Positions 6,911 through 11,839 of a DNA stretch of 11,839 nt are shown here, in pieces. The position numbers and the translations under genes are program-made. Each line of letters begins with the position of its first letter. Within the stretch, counting starts at the first letter, position 1. This DNA comes from an uncultured Clostridia bacterium. Lineage in GTDB: Bacteria; Bacillota; Clostridia; Christensenellales; Borkfalkiaceae. The notes beneath the pieces were generated by a model. The model was not told the DNA's origin and did no database searches. It saw only the letters and a list, made by a program, of their open reading frames with translations. The stretch covers positions 1 to 11,839 of the forward strand of contig CANRCY010000032.1 of the NCBI GenBank assembly GCA_947629225.1, in the 5' to 3' direction.

Positions 6911-8017
6911 ATGGCATTCGAAAAAGTCAAAAAGAAGTTGGGTTTCGGCTGTATGCGTCTGCCCATGACGGGCAAAGAGGTGGACTATCCCCAATTTTGC
7001 GACATGGCGGACGAATTTTTGGAGAGCGGGTTCAACTATTTCGACACGGCGCACGGCTATCTCGGCGGCAAGAGCGAAACGGCGATCCGCGACTGCGTCG
7101 TTTCCCGCCACCCCCGCGAAAGTTTTACCCTCACCGATAAACTCACCGAGAATTTCTTTCATAGCGAAAAGGATATCCGTCCTTTCTTCGAGAGCCAGCT
7201 CAAACTGTGCGGGGTAGAGTACTTCGATTTCTATCTCATGCACGCGCAGAACGGCGTAAACTATCACAAATATCGCCGCTGTAACGCCTACGAAACGGCG
7301 TTTCGGCTCAAAGAGGAGGGAAAGATCGGGCACGTCGGCATCTCCTTCCACGACAAGGCGACCGTGCTCGACAAAATCCTCACCGATTTCCCCGAACTCG
7401 AAGTCGTGCAGATCCAATTCAATTATGCCGACTACGAGAGCCACAGCGTGCAGTCCCGCCTCTGCCTCGAAACCTGCCAAAAGCACGGGAAGCCCGTCAT
7501 CGTCATGGAACCCGTGAAGGGGGGGAACCTCGCCAAGCTCCCGCCCGAAGCGGACAGGGTGTTCCGCGACCTCGGCGGCGGCAGCAACGCGAGCTACGCC
7601 ATCCGCTTTGCCGCGGAGCAGAAAGGGGTGTTCATGGTCCTCTCGGGCATGAGCGACAGGGCGCAGATGAGGGACAATCTCTCCTTCATGAAGGACTTTG
7701 CGCCCCTCACCGAAGAGGAAGAGAGGGCCGTTTTGCACGTCCGCGCCCTTCTTGCGGGCAAGGACTTCATCCCCTGCACCGCCTGCCGCTATTGCACGGA
7801 CGGCTGTCCCAAGCAGATCTCCATTCCCGACCTCTTCGCCTGCATGAACCAGAAGAAGCTCTACAAGGATTGGAACAGCGACGTGTATTACAGCAATTAT
7901 ACGTCGGGGCGCGGCAGGGCGAGCGACTGCATCGCCTGCGGCAAGTGCGAAAAATCCTGCCCGCAGCACCTCGAGATCAGAAAACTCTTGAAACAGGTCG
8001 CAAAACAGTTTGAATAA
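6911..8017 (+). CDS. Aldo/keto reductase with C-terminal 4Fe-4S dicluster domain
   Basis: This is a 368-residue NAD(P)-dependent oxidoreductase of the aldo/keto reductase superfamily fused to a ferredoxin-like tail. The barrel starts with LGFGCMRLPM. Likely catalytic residues are D45 and Y50 (NYFDTAHGY), K77 (LTDKL) and H111 (FYLMH). The tail has two CxxCxxCxxxCP motifs, C289/C292/C295/C299 and C340/C343/C346/C350, enough for two 4Fe-4S clusters. This domain order is common in anaerobic Firmicutes. The substrate is unknown. GGGAG (6896-6900) lies 10 bases before the ATG, and a clear promoter lies at 6850-6878. It seems to be transcribed alone or with the two genes after it; the 77-base gap to the next gene also holds a weak promoter candidate. 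Confidence 0.93.
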   Translation: MAFEKVKKKLGFGCMRLPMTGKEVDYPQFCDMADEFLESGFNYFDTAHGYLGGKSETAIRDCVVSRHPRESFTLTDKLTENFFHSEKDIRPFFESQLKLCGVEYFDFYLMHAQNGVNYHKYRRCNAYETAFRLKEEGKIGHVGISFHDKATVLDKILTDFPELEVVQIQFNYADYESHSVQSRLCLETCQKHGKPVIVMEPVKGGNLAKLPPEADRVFRDLGGGSNASYAIRFAAEQKGVFMVLSGMSDRAQMRDNLSFMKDFAPLTEEEERAVLHVRALLAGKDFIPCTACRYCTDGCPKQISIPDLFACMNQKKLYKDWNSDVYYSNYTSGRGRASDCIACGKCEKSCPQHLEIRKLLKQVAKQFE

Positions 8018-8052
8018 AATGCAATGATCTCCCCCAAAAAATGCAATGGACT
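8016..8052 (+). repeat. Short direct repeat before the ECF S-component gene
   Basis: AAAATGCAATGATCT (8016-8030) and AAAATGCAATGGACT (8038-8052) agree at 13 of 15 positions with a repeat period of 22 bases, roughly two helical turns. The first copy starts inside the reductase stop codon. The second overlaps the -35 of the candidate promoter TGGACT-17-TAGAAT (8047-8075). It could be an operator for a dimeric regulator, but the evidence is thin. Confidence 0.4.
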
Positions 8053-8075
8053 TTTTTCGGGGAACGTGATAGAAT
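8047..8075 (+). promoter_or_regulatory. Candidate weak promoter for the S-component/DUF1893 pair
   Basis: TGGACT (8047-8052) and TAGAAT (8070-8075) have a 17-base spacer and a TGA before the -10. The match to consensus is moderate, and the pair could instead be read from the reductase promoter. Confidence 0.4.
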
Positions 8076-8094
8076 TCCGATAGAAGGAGAAAAA

Positions 8095-8673
8095 ATGGAA
8101 AACGTCAAAAAATCGGCGCTCGTTTGCACCACCTGGAAAACAAAGACGCTGGCGGCGGTGCTTGCCGTCATCGCGGCGGTCGCGCTGCCGCAGCTCTTTC
8201 ACCTGCTCGGGCATGTGTCCGACCTCGGCAGCAAGCTCGGCGAAACCTTCCTGCCCATGCACCTTTCCATCTTCCTCGTGGGCTACTTTGCAGGTCCTTG
8301 GGCGGGACTTGCGGCGGGGGCTTTGAGTCCCGCGTTGAGCTTCGGGCTTACTTCCCTCTGGAACGACCCCATGCCCGCCGCGGCGATGCTGCCCTACATG
8401 ATGATCGAACTTGCGGTGTACGGGCTTGCAACGGGGCTGTTCTCGCGGTACCTTGAACAACTTCCCACCCTCGTCACCCTCTTTTGTGCGCAGGTCGCGG
8501 GCAGAGCGGTGCGCGCGCTGGCGCTCGTGATCGGCGTGTACGGCTTCGGCTCCCCCGTGAACATCGCCACCATCTGGATGAGTTTGCTCCCGGGGCTTCC
8601 CGGCCTGATCTTGCAGTGGATCATCGTGCCGCTTGCCGTCTATTGGGTGGCGCAGAGGGCAAAGCATGAATGA
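8095..8673 (+). CDS. ECF-transporter-type S component (substrate-binding membrane protein)
   Basis: This is a 192-residue integral membrane protein with about five or six hydrophobic segments. The segment LPMHLSIFLVGYFAGPWAGL, then GALSPALSF and later MMIELAVYGLATGL, fits the ECF S-component superfamily (Pfam ECF_trnsprt type). These proteins bind a vitamin or other micronutrient and work with the shared EcfT/EcfA1/EcfA2 energising module, which is not in this window. Substrate cannot be inferred. I chose ATG 8095 because AAGGAG (8084-8089) lies directly before it. The in-frame ATG at 8041 has no ribosome binding site and would add an unlikely N-terminus. The stop overlaps the start of the DUF1893 gene by 8 bases, so the two are coupled. 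Confidence 0.8.
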   Translation: MENVKKSALVCTTWKTKTLAAVLAVIAAVALPQLFHLLGHVSDLGSKLGETFLPMHLSIFLVGYFAGPWAGLAAGALSPALSFGLTSLWNDPMPAAAMLPYMMIELAVYGLATGLFSRYLEQLPTLVTLFCAQVAGRAVRALALVIGVYGFGSPVNIATIWMSLLPGLPGLILQWIIVPLAVYWVAQRAKHE

Positions 8674-9127
8674 TATCGGGCGGGCAAGGGCGATCTTAAA
8701 GGAGAACGCCGCGCTCACCTGCGCGTTCGTGCGGGGCGAGGAGATGTTGACAAGCGCGGAGCGGGGGGTAAAGCCGCTTGTGGCGCTTGCGGAGGAGGGA
8801 AAGCGGCTGCAAGGCTTTTCCTGCGCCGACCGCGTTGTGGGCAGGGCCGCCGCGCTTTTATACGTTCTTCTCGGCGCGAAAGAGGTGCATGCGGAGGTAT
8901 TGAGCCGCGCGGGCGAAGAGGTATTCAAGGCGCATAAAACGGCATACGGTTGCGATATTTTCACGGAACGTATCGTCAACCGCGCGGGCACGGGGCTCTG
9001 TCCCATGGAGCTTGCCACCGAGGGCATTTCCGACCCCGCGGAAGGTTTCCACGCGATCCGCAATAAATTAAAAGAACTTGCGGGGGTGGGACGCTTGCTG
9101 TCCCTGAAAGGGAAAGTACCCGAGTGA
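8666..9127 (+). CDS. DUF1893 domain protein with a repeat-derived C-terminus
   Basis: This is a 153-residue protein matching the DUF1893 family (cytidine-deaminase-like fold; function unknown). Visible family segments are ALAEEGKRLQGFSCADRVVG, then GRAAALLYVLLGAKEV and VNRAGTGLCPMELAT, which carries a conserved Cys-Pro-Met. It overlaps the S-component gene by 8 bases, suggesting co-expression. The last 11 codons (from about 9094) lie in an interspersed repeat: CTTGCTGTCCCTGAAAGGG is also found inside recO, where it is read in another frame. The repeat supplies the stop codon at 9125-9127. The core domain ends before the repeat, so the protein is probably functional with a replaced tail. Confidence 0.82.
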   Translation: MNDIGRARAILKENAALTCAFVRGEEMLTSAERGVKPLVALAEEGKRLQGFSCADRVVGRAAALLYVLLGAKEVHAEVLSRAGEEVFKAHKTAYGCDIFTERIVNRAGTGLCPMELATEGISDPAEGFHAIRNKLKELAGVGRLLSLKGKVPE

Positions 9128-9203
9128 AACGAGGGGGAAAGGGTTTCTGAGAACCCCTCAGTCACTCGCTTCGCTCGTGACAGCTCCCCTACAGGGGCGC
9201 CGA
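9094..9203 (+). repeat. GACAGCTCCCC-type repeat over the 3' end of the DUF1893 gene
   Basis: It starts with CTTGCTGTCCCTGAAAGGG (9094-9112) and continues through GGAAAGGGTTTCTGAGAACC. It then has GTCACTCGCTTCGCTCGTGAC (an imperfect hairpin) and ends AGCTCCCCTACAGGGGCGCC. The recO copy (4024-4125) has the same blocks, with the CTTGCTGTCCC block at its other end as well. The inverted copy is at about 4595-4650. Confidence 0.8.
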
Positions 9204-9221
9204 GATTGCCCACCCCTTAGA

Positions 9222-9245
9222 CCCCCTCCATGGGAGGGGGTTTTG
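9222..9245 (+). terminator. Terminator-like hairpin after the DUF1893 gene
   Basis: CCCCCTCC (9222-9229) pairs perfectly with GGAGGGGG (9233-9240) around a three-base loop, followed by TTTTG. It is the first hairpin with a T run downstream of DUF1893 and sits inside the multi-hairpin repeat. Confidence 0.6.
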
Positions 9246-9339
9246 TTGCCCTCTCCTTAGGAGAGGGTGCCGAGCTACGCGAGGCGGGTGTGGTGTCCTT
9301 TGTTCTCCATCCAAGCACCACCTCAGTCACTTCGTGACA

Positions 9340-9364
9340 GCTCCTCCTGAGGAGGAGCCTTTTT
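9340..9364 (+). terminator. Second terminator-like hairpin in the repeat cluster
   Basis: GCTCCTCC (9340-9347) and GGAGGAGC (9351-9358) form an 8-bp stem with a TGA loop, followed by CTTTTTA. The T run is on the plus strand, so it would back up the hairpin at 9222-9245. Confidence 0.6.
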
Positions 9365-9408
9365 ACCCTCTCCGTGGGAGAGGGGTAGGGGTGTGGGGCG
9401 TGTTCTAT

Positions 9409-9514
9409 TGTCATTTCGACCGTAGCGAATGCAATGAGCGGAGTGGAGAAATCTCACATTATTGAAAACAAGGTAGAGATATTTCGACTCCACTTCGTTC
9501 CGCTCAATATGACG
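9409..9514. repeat. TGTCA/TGACG palindromic element, copy in the 3' cluster
   Basis: It is bounded by TGTCA (9409-9413) and TGACG (9510-9514). GAGCGGAGTGGAGAAATCTC near the left half can fold back on GAGATATTTCGACTCC and TTCCGCTC in the right half, giving a long imperfect hairpin. The centre, CATTATTGAAAACAAGGTAG, differs by only one base from the copy at 10833-10932. Confidence 0.85.
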
Positions 9515-9526
9515 TGAGTGGGGAAT

Positions 9527-9597
9527 GCCCACCCCCTGATTCCCCCTCCATTGGAGGGGGTCTTTTACTCTCTCCTAAGGAGGAGCCTTTTTACCCT
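9527..9597 (+). repeat. Internally deleted copy of the multi-hairpin repeat
   Basis: It begins TGCCCACCCCC and has the CCCCCTCC-ATT-GGAGGGGG hairpin (9542-9560) with TCTTTTA. It then jumps directly from CTCTCCTAAGGAG to GAGCCTTTTTACCCT, losing about 110 bases that are present in the other two copies. Its right end supplies the stop codon of the LRR lipoprotein (TTA at 9591-9593 on the plus strand). Confidence 0.8.
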
Positions 9598-10766
9598 TCC
9601 CGTTTCCAAATATAAACGCAGTAAGTATCCGTCAAATATTCGGCGGCCTGCGCGGCGTTATCCAGTCCCGAAACAGCTTCTGTGTCCGACATATCTTCGT
9701 TCTGTGATACCTTCCACCCGTTCGGGGCTTCAAAATGCACTTCTTCCAAAAGGTCGCAGCTCGAGAATGCGTACTTCCCGATCGAGGTCACGCTGCCCGG
9801 AATGGTGACGGAAGTCAGCCCGCTACGGCCGGAGAACGCCGACGCTTCGATCTCGGTCACGCCGTTGGGGATCGTAACTGCGCCCTTGATCGCTTTCGGG
9901 ATACATACCGCTTTCATTTGCGCCTTGTCGTACAGGATCCCGTCCTTGCCCAAATATGCTTGGTTGCCCGATCCCACGGTAATTTTTTCGAGTTTATTGC
10001 AACTGCCGAACGCATGCTCTCCGATCGAGGTCACGCTGTCGGGAATGTTGATCGAAGTGAGTTCTTTGCAGCTTTCGAACGCCGACACTCCGATCGCGGC
10101 AACGCTGCTCCCCAACGTCACCGAGGCCAACGCCGCACAATTATGGAACGTGGCGGGCGCGATCTCGGTCACACGGTCGGGGATCACGATCGTTTTCAAC
10201 CCGCAACTGTCGAACGCCATCGGTCCGATCGAGGTCACGCTGCCCGGAATGTCGATCGAAGTCAACGCGCTGCAACGGATAAAAGCTCCGTAGCCGATCG
10301 ACGTAACACCTTCCGGAATGACGATCTCTTTCAGCGAAGAACATTCGTTAAAGGTATATTTAGACACCAATGCCTCCAGCTCTTCCCGCCCGAGTTCGGG
10401 ATGTTCTTCCGTGATTTTTTGAAAATATTCCATGTCTGTACTGACGGAAAGCACGGGCAAGCCCTGATAGCGGGAGGGGATCACGATGCGCTCCTCATGG
10501 AGAGCTTCGCCCGCGCCGACAAAATAGCCGATCACCGTTGTGCCGTCCTCGCCGTATAACTCGGTAAAGCACAGCCCTTCGGTGTAAGGTTCGGGTTCCT
10601 GCTCACCATCATCGGGTTCCTGCGTGCCGCCCTGTTCGCCGTTCGGATCGGTGACGGGCGGGTTTTTGCCTGTTTCGTCGGGTTTTTCTCCGCACGCCGA
10701 AAGCCCGAACGCCATGCAGAGGGTCGCTGCGATCGCCATAAGGACGACCAAGAATTTGTGTTTCAT
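9591..10766 (-). CDS. Lipoprotein with BspA-type leucine-rich repeats
   Basis: This is a 391-residue exported lipoprotein. Residues 1-24 form a signal peptide (KHKF, then a hydrophobic stretch) ending in the lipobox LSAC with C25. An acidic Pro/Glu/Gly linker spans about 26-60. A small beta-rich region follows (about 61-130). Residues about 140-340 hold repeats of the LRR_5/BspA type, each close to the pattern AFxxCxxLTSIxIPxSVTSIG (for example the runs IDIPGSVTSIG and INIPDSVTSIG). A short tail ends WKREG. Such proteins usually mediate surface binding; the ligand here is unknown. The ribosome binding site AAGGAG (10777-10782) precedes the ATG. The 16-base leader AAAAAGGAGATARAAAC is shared with the DUF6273 gene. 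The last codon and stop fall in a repeat. Confidence 0.92.
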   Translation of the reverse strand: MKHKFLVVLMAIAATLCMAFGLSACGEKPDETGKNPPVTDPNGEQGGTQEPDDGEQEPEPYTEGLCFTELYGEDGTTVIGYFVGAGEALHEERIVIPSRYQGLPVLSVSTDMEYFQKITEEHPELGREELEALVSKYTFNECSSLKEIVIPEGVTSIGYGAFIRCSALTSIDIPGSVTSIGPMAFDSCGLKTIVIPDRVTEIAPATFHNCAALASVTLGSSVAAIGVSAFESCKELTSINIPDSVTSIGEHAFGSCNKLEKITVGSGNQAYLGKDGILYDKAQMKAVCIPKAIKGAVTIPNGVTEIEASAFSGRSGLTSVTIPGSVTSIGKYAFSSCDLLEEVHFEAPNGWKVSQNEDMSDTEAVSGLDNAAQAAEYLTDTYCVYIWKREG

Positions 10767-10832
10767 GTGTTTTTATCTCCTTTTTTGATTTTTTTTGTGA
10801 TTCTGTGATTGCGTCCCGCGCAGCTCCCATTT

Positions 10833-10932
10833 CGTCATTTCGACCGAAGCCGAAGGCGGAGTGGAGAAATCTCACATTATTAAAAACAAGGTAGAGATGT
10901 TTCGACTTCACTTCGTTCCGCTCAACATGACG
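10833..10932. repeat. CGTCA/TGACG palindromic element in the LRR gene leader
   Basis: Terminal CGTCA (10833-10837) and TGACG (10928-10932) bound 100 bases. The interior GGAGTGGAGAAATCTCACAT and AACAAGGTAGAGATGTTTCG matches the copy at 9409-9514 almost base for base. It lies between the LRR gene's ribosome binding site and the leader RNA. Confidence 0.85.
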
Positions 10933-10942
10933 TAATTTTATT

Positions 10943-11121
10943 GCCCACCCCCTTGATCCCCCTCCTCAGGAGGGGGTCTTTTACCCTCTCCTCAGGAGAG
11001 GGTGCCGAGCAACGCGAGGCGGGTGTGGTGTCCTTTGTTCTCCAAACACCACCTCAGTCACTTCGTGACAGCTCCTCCTCAGGAGGCGCCTTTTTGCCCT
11101 CTCCGTGAGGGGGTGGGGGAC
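10943..11121 (+). repeat. Multi-hairpin repeat, full-length copy 2
   Basis: It follows the palindromic element by 10 bases, in the same order and orientation as the pair at 9409-9597. It contains CCCCCTCC-TCA-GGAGGGGG, CCCTCTCCTCAGGAGAGGG, the shared GCGAGGCGGGTGTGGTGTCC segment, GTCACTTCGTGAC and a GCTCCTCC hairpin followed by TTTTT. T runs are on the plus strand, opposite to the LRR gene. Confidence 0.85.
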
Positions 11122-11128
11122 TTCTCAT

Positions 11129-11160
11129 AAAAAATAAGGACGCCCCGATCCGAGGCGCCC
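11129..11160 (-). terminator. Intrinsic terminator of leader RNA copy 2
   Basis: On the minus strand GGGCGCCTC (11152-11160) pairs with GGGGCGTCC (11138-11146) through two G-U pairs and a five-base loop, followed by TTATTTTTT. The lower stem GGGCGC/GCGTCC and the TTAT-T-run are the same as in copy 1. Confidence 0.85.
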
Positions 11161-11268
11161 GCTTCGAGTATCCCCGAATTGTTGCGACACAAAACCCTGA
11201 TAACGAAAGGAAATAAGGATACGTCGATGCCGAGGTATCTTTTCGTTATCAGTATTCGGTTGTGCCGC
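11129..11268 (-). ncRNA. Structured leader RNA upstream of the LRR lipoprotein (copy 2)
   Basis: The predicted minus-strand transcript starts near 11268. P1 is GCGGCACAA (11260-11268) with TTGTGTCGC (11184-11192). P2 is a perfect 12-bp stem, CTGATAACGAAA (11241-11252 with 11197-11208). Inside the P2 loop a hairpin GATAC/GTATC presents CGGCAT (11227-11232), followed by TATTTCC (11209-11215). A possible pseudoknot joins CCGAAT (11254-11259) and ATTCGG (11174-11179). The RNA ends in a G-C hairpin with a T run. Compared with copy 1, the stems change sequence but still pair, while the loop words stay the same. The family is not recognised. Confidence 0.7.
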
Positions 11269-11274
11269 AAATTC

Positions 11275-11303
11275 ATTCTACCACGGCGGAAAATAATTTG
11301 CAA
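11275..11303 (-). promoter_or_regulatory. Promoter of leader RNA copy 2
   Basis: TTGCAA (11298-11303) and TAGAAT (11275-11280) have a 17-base spacer ending in TGG, the same design as the copy 1 promoter. It diverges from the metG promoter. Confidence 0.8.
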
Positions 11304-11323
11304 GGGTTTGTCCGCAAAATAAT

Positions 11324-11352
11324 TTTACTTTTTGCGCGATTCGCGCTATAAT
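11324..11352 (+). promoter_or_regulatory. metG promoter
   Basis: TTTACT (11324-11329) and a perfect TATAAT (11347-11352) are separated by 17 bases, 20 bases upstream of the metG start. The predicted leader is only about 13 bases, so no T-box or other leader regulation fits in front of this gene. Confidence 0.75.
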
Positions 11353-11371
11353 AGGGCAAAAGAGGTCCCTT

Positions 11372-11839
11372 ATGGCAAAAAATACCTACTATATCACCAC
11401 GCCCATCTACTATCCCAGCGGAAACTGGCACATCGGGCATTGCTACACCACGGTCATCTGCGACGCCCTCGCGCGCTTCCATAAGCTCATGGGGGAGGAC
11501 GTCTTTTTCCTCACGGGCACCGACGAGCACGGCCAAAAGGTGGAAAAAGAGGCGGCAAAGCGGGGCGTTACCCCCCGCGGCTTCATCGACCCCCTCGTGG
11601 ATCAGCTCAAAGACATGTGGAAGCTTTTGGACGTCGGCTACGACCGCTTCATCCGCACCACCGACGAGGACCATGTGAAGTGCGTGCAGCGCATCTACCA
11701 AAAACTCTATGACAGCGGCGACATCTACAAGGCGGAGTACGAGGGCTACTACTGCACCCCGTGCGAGGCGTTCTGGACGGAATCGCAGCTCGTCAACGGC
11801 AGGTGTCCCGACTGCGGACGGGAGGTCTCCGTTCAGAAG
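11372..11839 (+). CDS. metG: Methionyl-tRNA synthetase, 5' part
   Basis: These are the N-terminal 156 residues of methionyl-tRNA synthetase, which charges tRNA-Met with methionine; the gene runs off the right edge. The start MAKNTYYITTPIYYPSGNWH leads into the class I signature HIGH (H20-H23). FLTGTDEHG (46-54) is the methionine-site segment. The zinc knuckle has C128-x2-C131 and C145-x2-C148. This is the usual form of bacterial MetG. The ATG is preceded by AGAGG (11361-11365), a weak ribosome binding site, and by a clear promoter. Its neighbour on the left is divergent, so it starts a new transcription unit. Confidence 0.95.
   Translation, partial: MAKNTYYITTPIYYPSGNWHIGHCYTTVICDALARFHKLMGEDVFFLTGTDEHGQKVEKEAAKRGVTPRGFIDPLVDQLKDMWKLLDVGYDRFIRTTDEDHVKCVQRIYQKLYDSGDIYKAEYEGYYCTPCEAFWTESQLVNGRCPDCGREVSVQK

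Larger units (their letters stand above)
9207..9400 (+). repeat. Multi-hairpin repeat, full-length copy 1
   Basis: It runs from TGCCCACCCC to GGGTAGGGGTGTGGGG. In order it holds the hairpins CCCCCTCC-ATG-GGAGGGGG, CCCTCTCCTTAGGAGAGGG, GTCACTTCGTGAC, GCTCCTCC-TGA-GGAGGAGC and CCCTCTCCGTGGGAGAGGG. The segment TGCCGAGC-ACGCGAGGCGGGTGTGG is nearly identical in the copy at 10943-11121. Confidence 0.85.

Noticed and set aside
6878..7969. Long minus-strand open frame opposite the aldo/keto reductase
   Set aside because: It is antisense to a gene with full catalytic and Fe-S motifs, and its sequence shows no recognisable domain.
8041..8094. Earlier start for the S-component gene
   Set aside because: No ribosome binding site precedes 8041, while AAGGAG directly precedes the ATG at 8095.
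9735..10559. Long plus-strand open frame opposite the LRR lipoprotein
   Set aside because: It mirrors the repeated LRR codons. The minus-strand frame has the signal peptide, lipobox, LRR pattern and ribosome binding site.
11129..11371. T-box or other leader for metG
   Set aside because: The structured region has its promoter and terminator on the opposite strand, and the metG promoter leaves a leader of only about 13 bases.

Overview
The window looks like a chromosomal segment of a moderately GC-rich member of the Bacillota, probably an uncultured gut-type clostridial lineage. The evidence is the order phoH - pgpH/yqfF - ybeY - era - yqzL-like - recO, which is the classical Firmicutes arrangement, together with DUF6273 and BspA-type exported proteins and vegetative (sigma-A) promoters of the TTGCAA/TATAAT type. 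The exact taxon cannot be read from the sequence.

Region 1 (1-4551) is a tightly packed plus-strand housekeeping operon. It holds the 3' part of phoH, a short form of the HD phosphodiesterase PgpH, ybeY, era, a 37-codon yqzL-like gene and recO. ATGA or 11-bp overlaps join the first four genes. A strong bidirectional hairpin terminator overlaps the recO stop codon. The recO frame is swollen by about 87 codons, and these consist of the same interspersed repeats that fill the intergenic regions of the window.

Region 2 (4552-6817) has a repeat-filled spacer and then, on the minus strand, a membrane-anchored exported protein with a Gly-Ser-Gln tandem-repeat linker, Cys/His modules and a C-terminal DUF6273 domain. 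Its leader (6623-6782) looks like a structured RNA with its own promoter and a terminator just before the ribosome binding site.

Region 3 (6850-9127) is a plus-strand block. It carries an aldo/keto reductase with two C-terminal 4Fe-4S motifs, an ECF-transporter-type membrane S component, and a DUF1893 protein whose last codons come from a repeat.

Region 4 (9128-11303) has a minus-strand lipoprotein with BspA-type leucine-rich repeats, flanked by repeat clusters on both sides. Upstream of it, at 11129-11268, is a second RNA with the same architecture as the one before the DUF6273 gene: promoter, closing stem, second stem, conserved loop words and terminator. The two exported-protein genes also share their Shine-Dalgarno leader sequence. 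The two units therefore look like paralogous regulated modules, and in the second unit repeats have been inserted between the RNA and the gene.

Region 5 (11324-11839) is the promoter and 5' part of metG (methionyl-tRNA synthetase), running off the window.

The two most interesting observations are the paired leader RNAs in front of surface-protein genes, which I cannot assign to a known family, and the repeat family, which has entered coding sequence (in frame inside recO) and forms the 3' ends of several genes.
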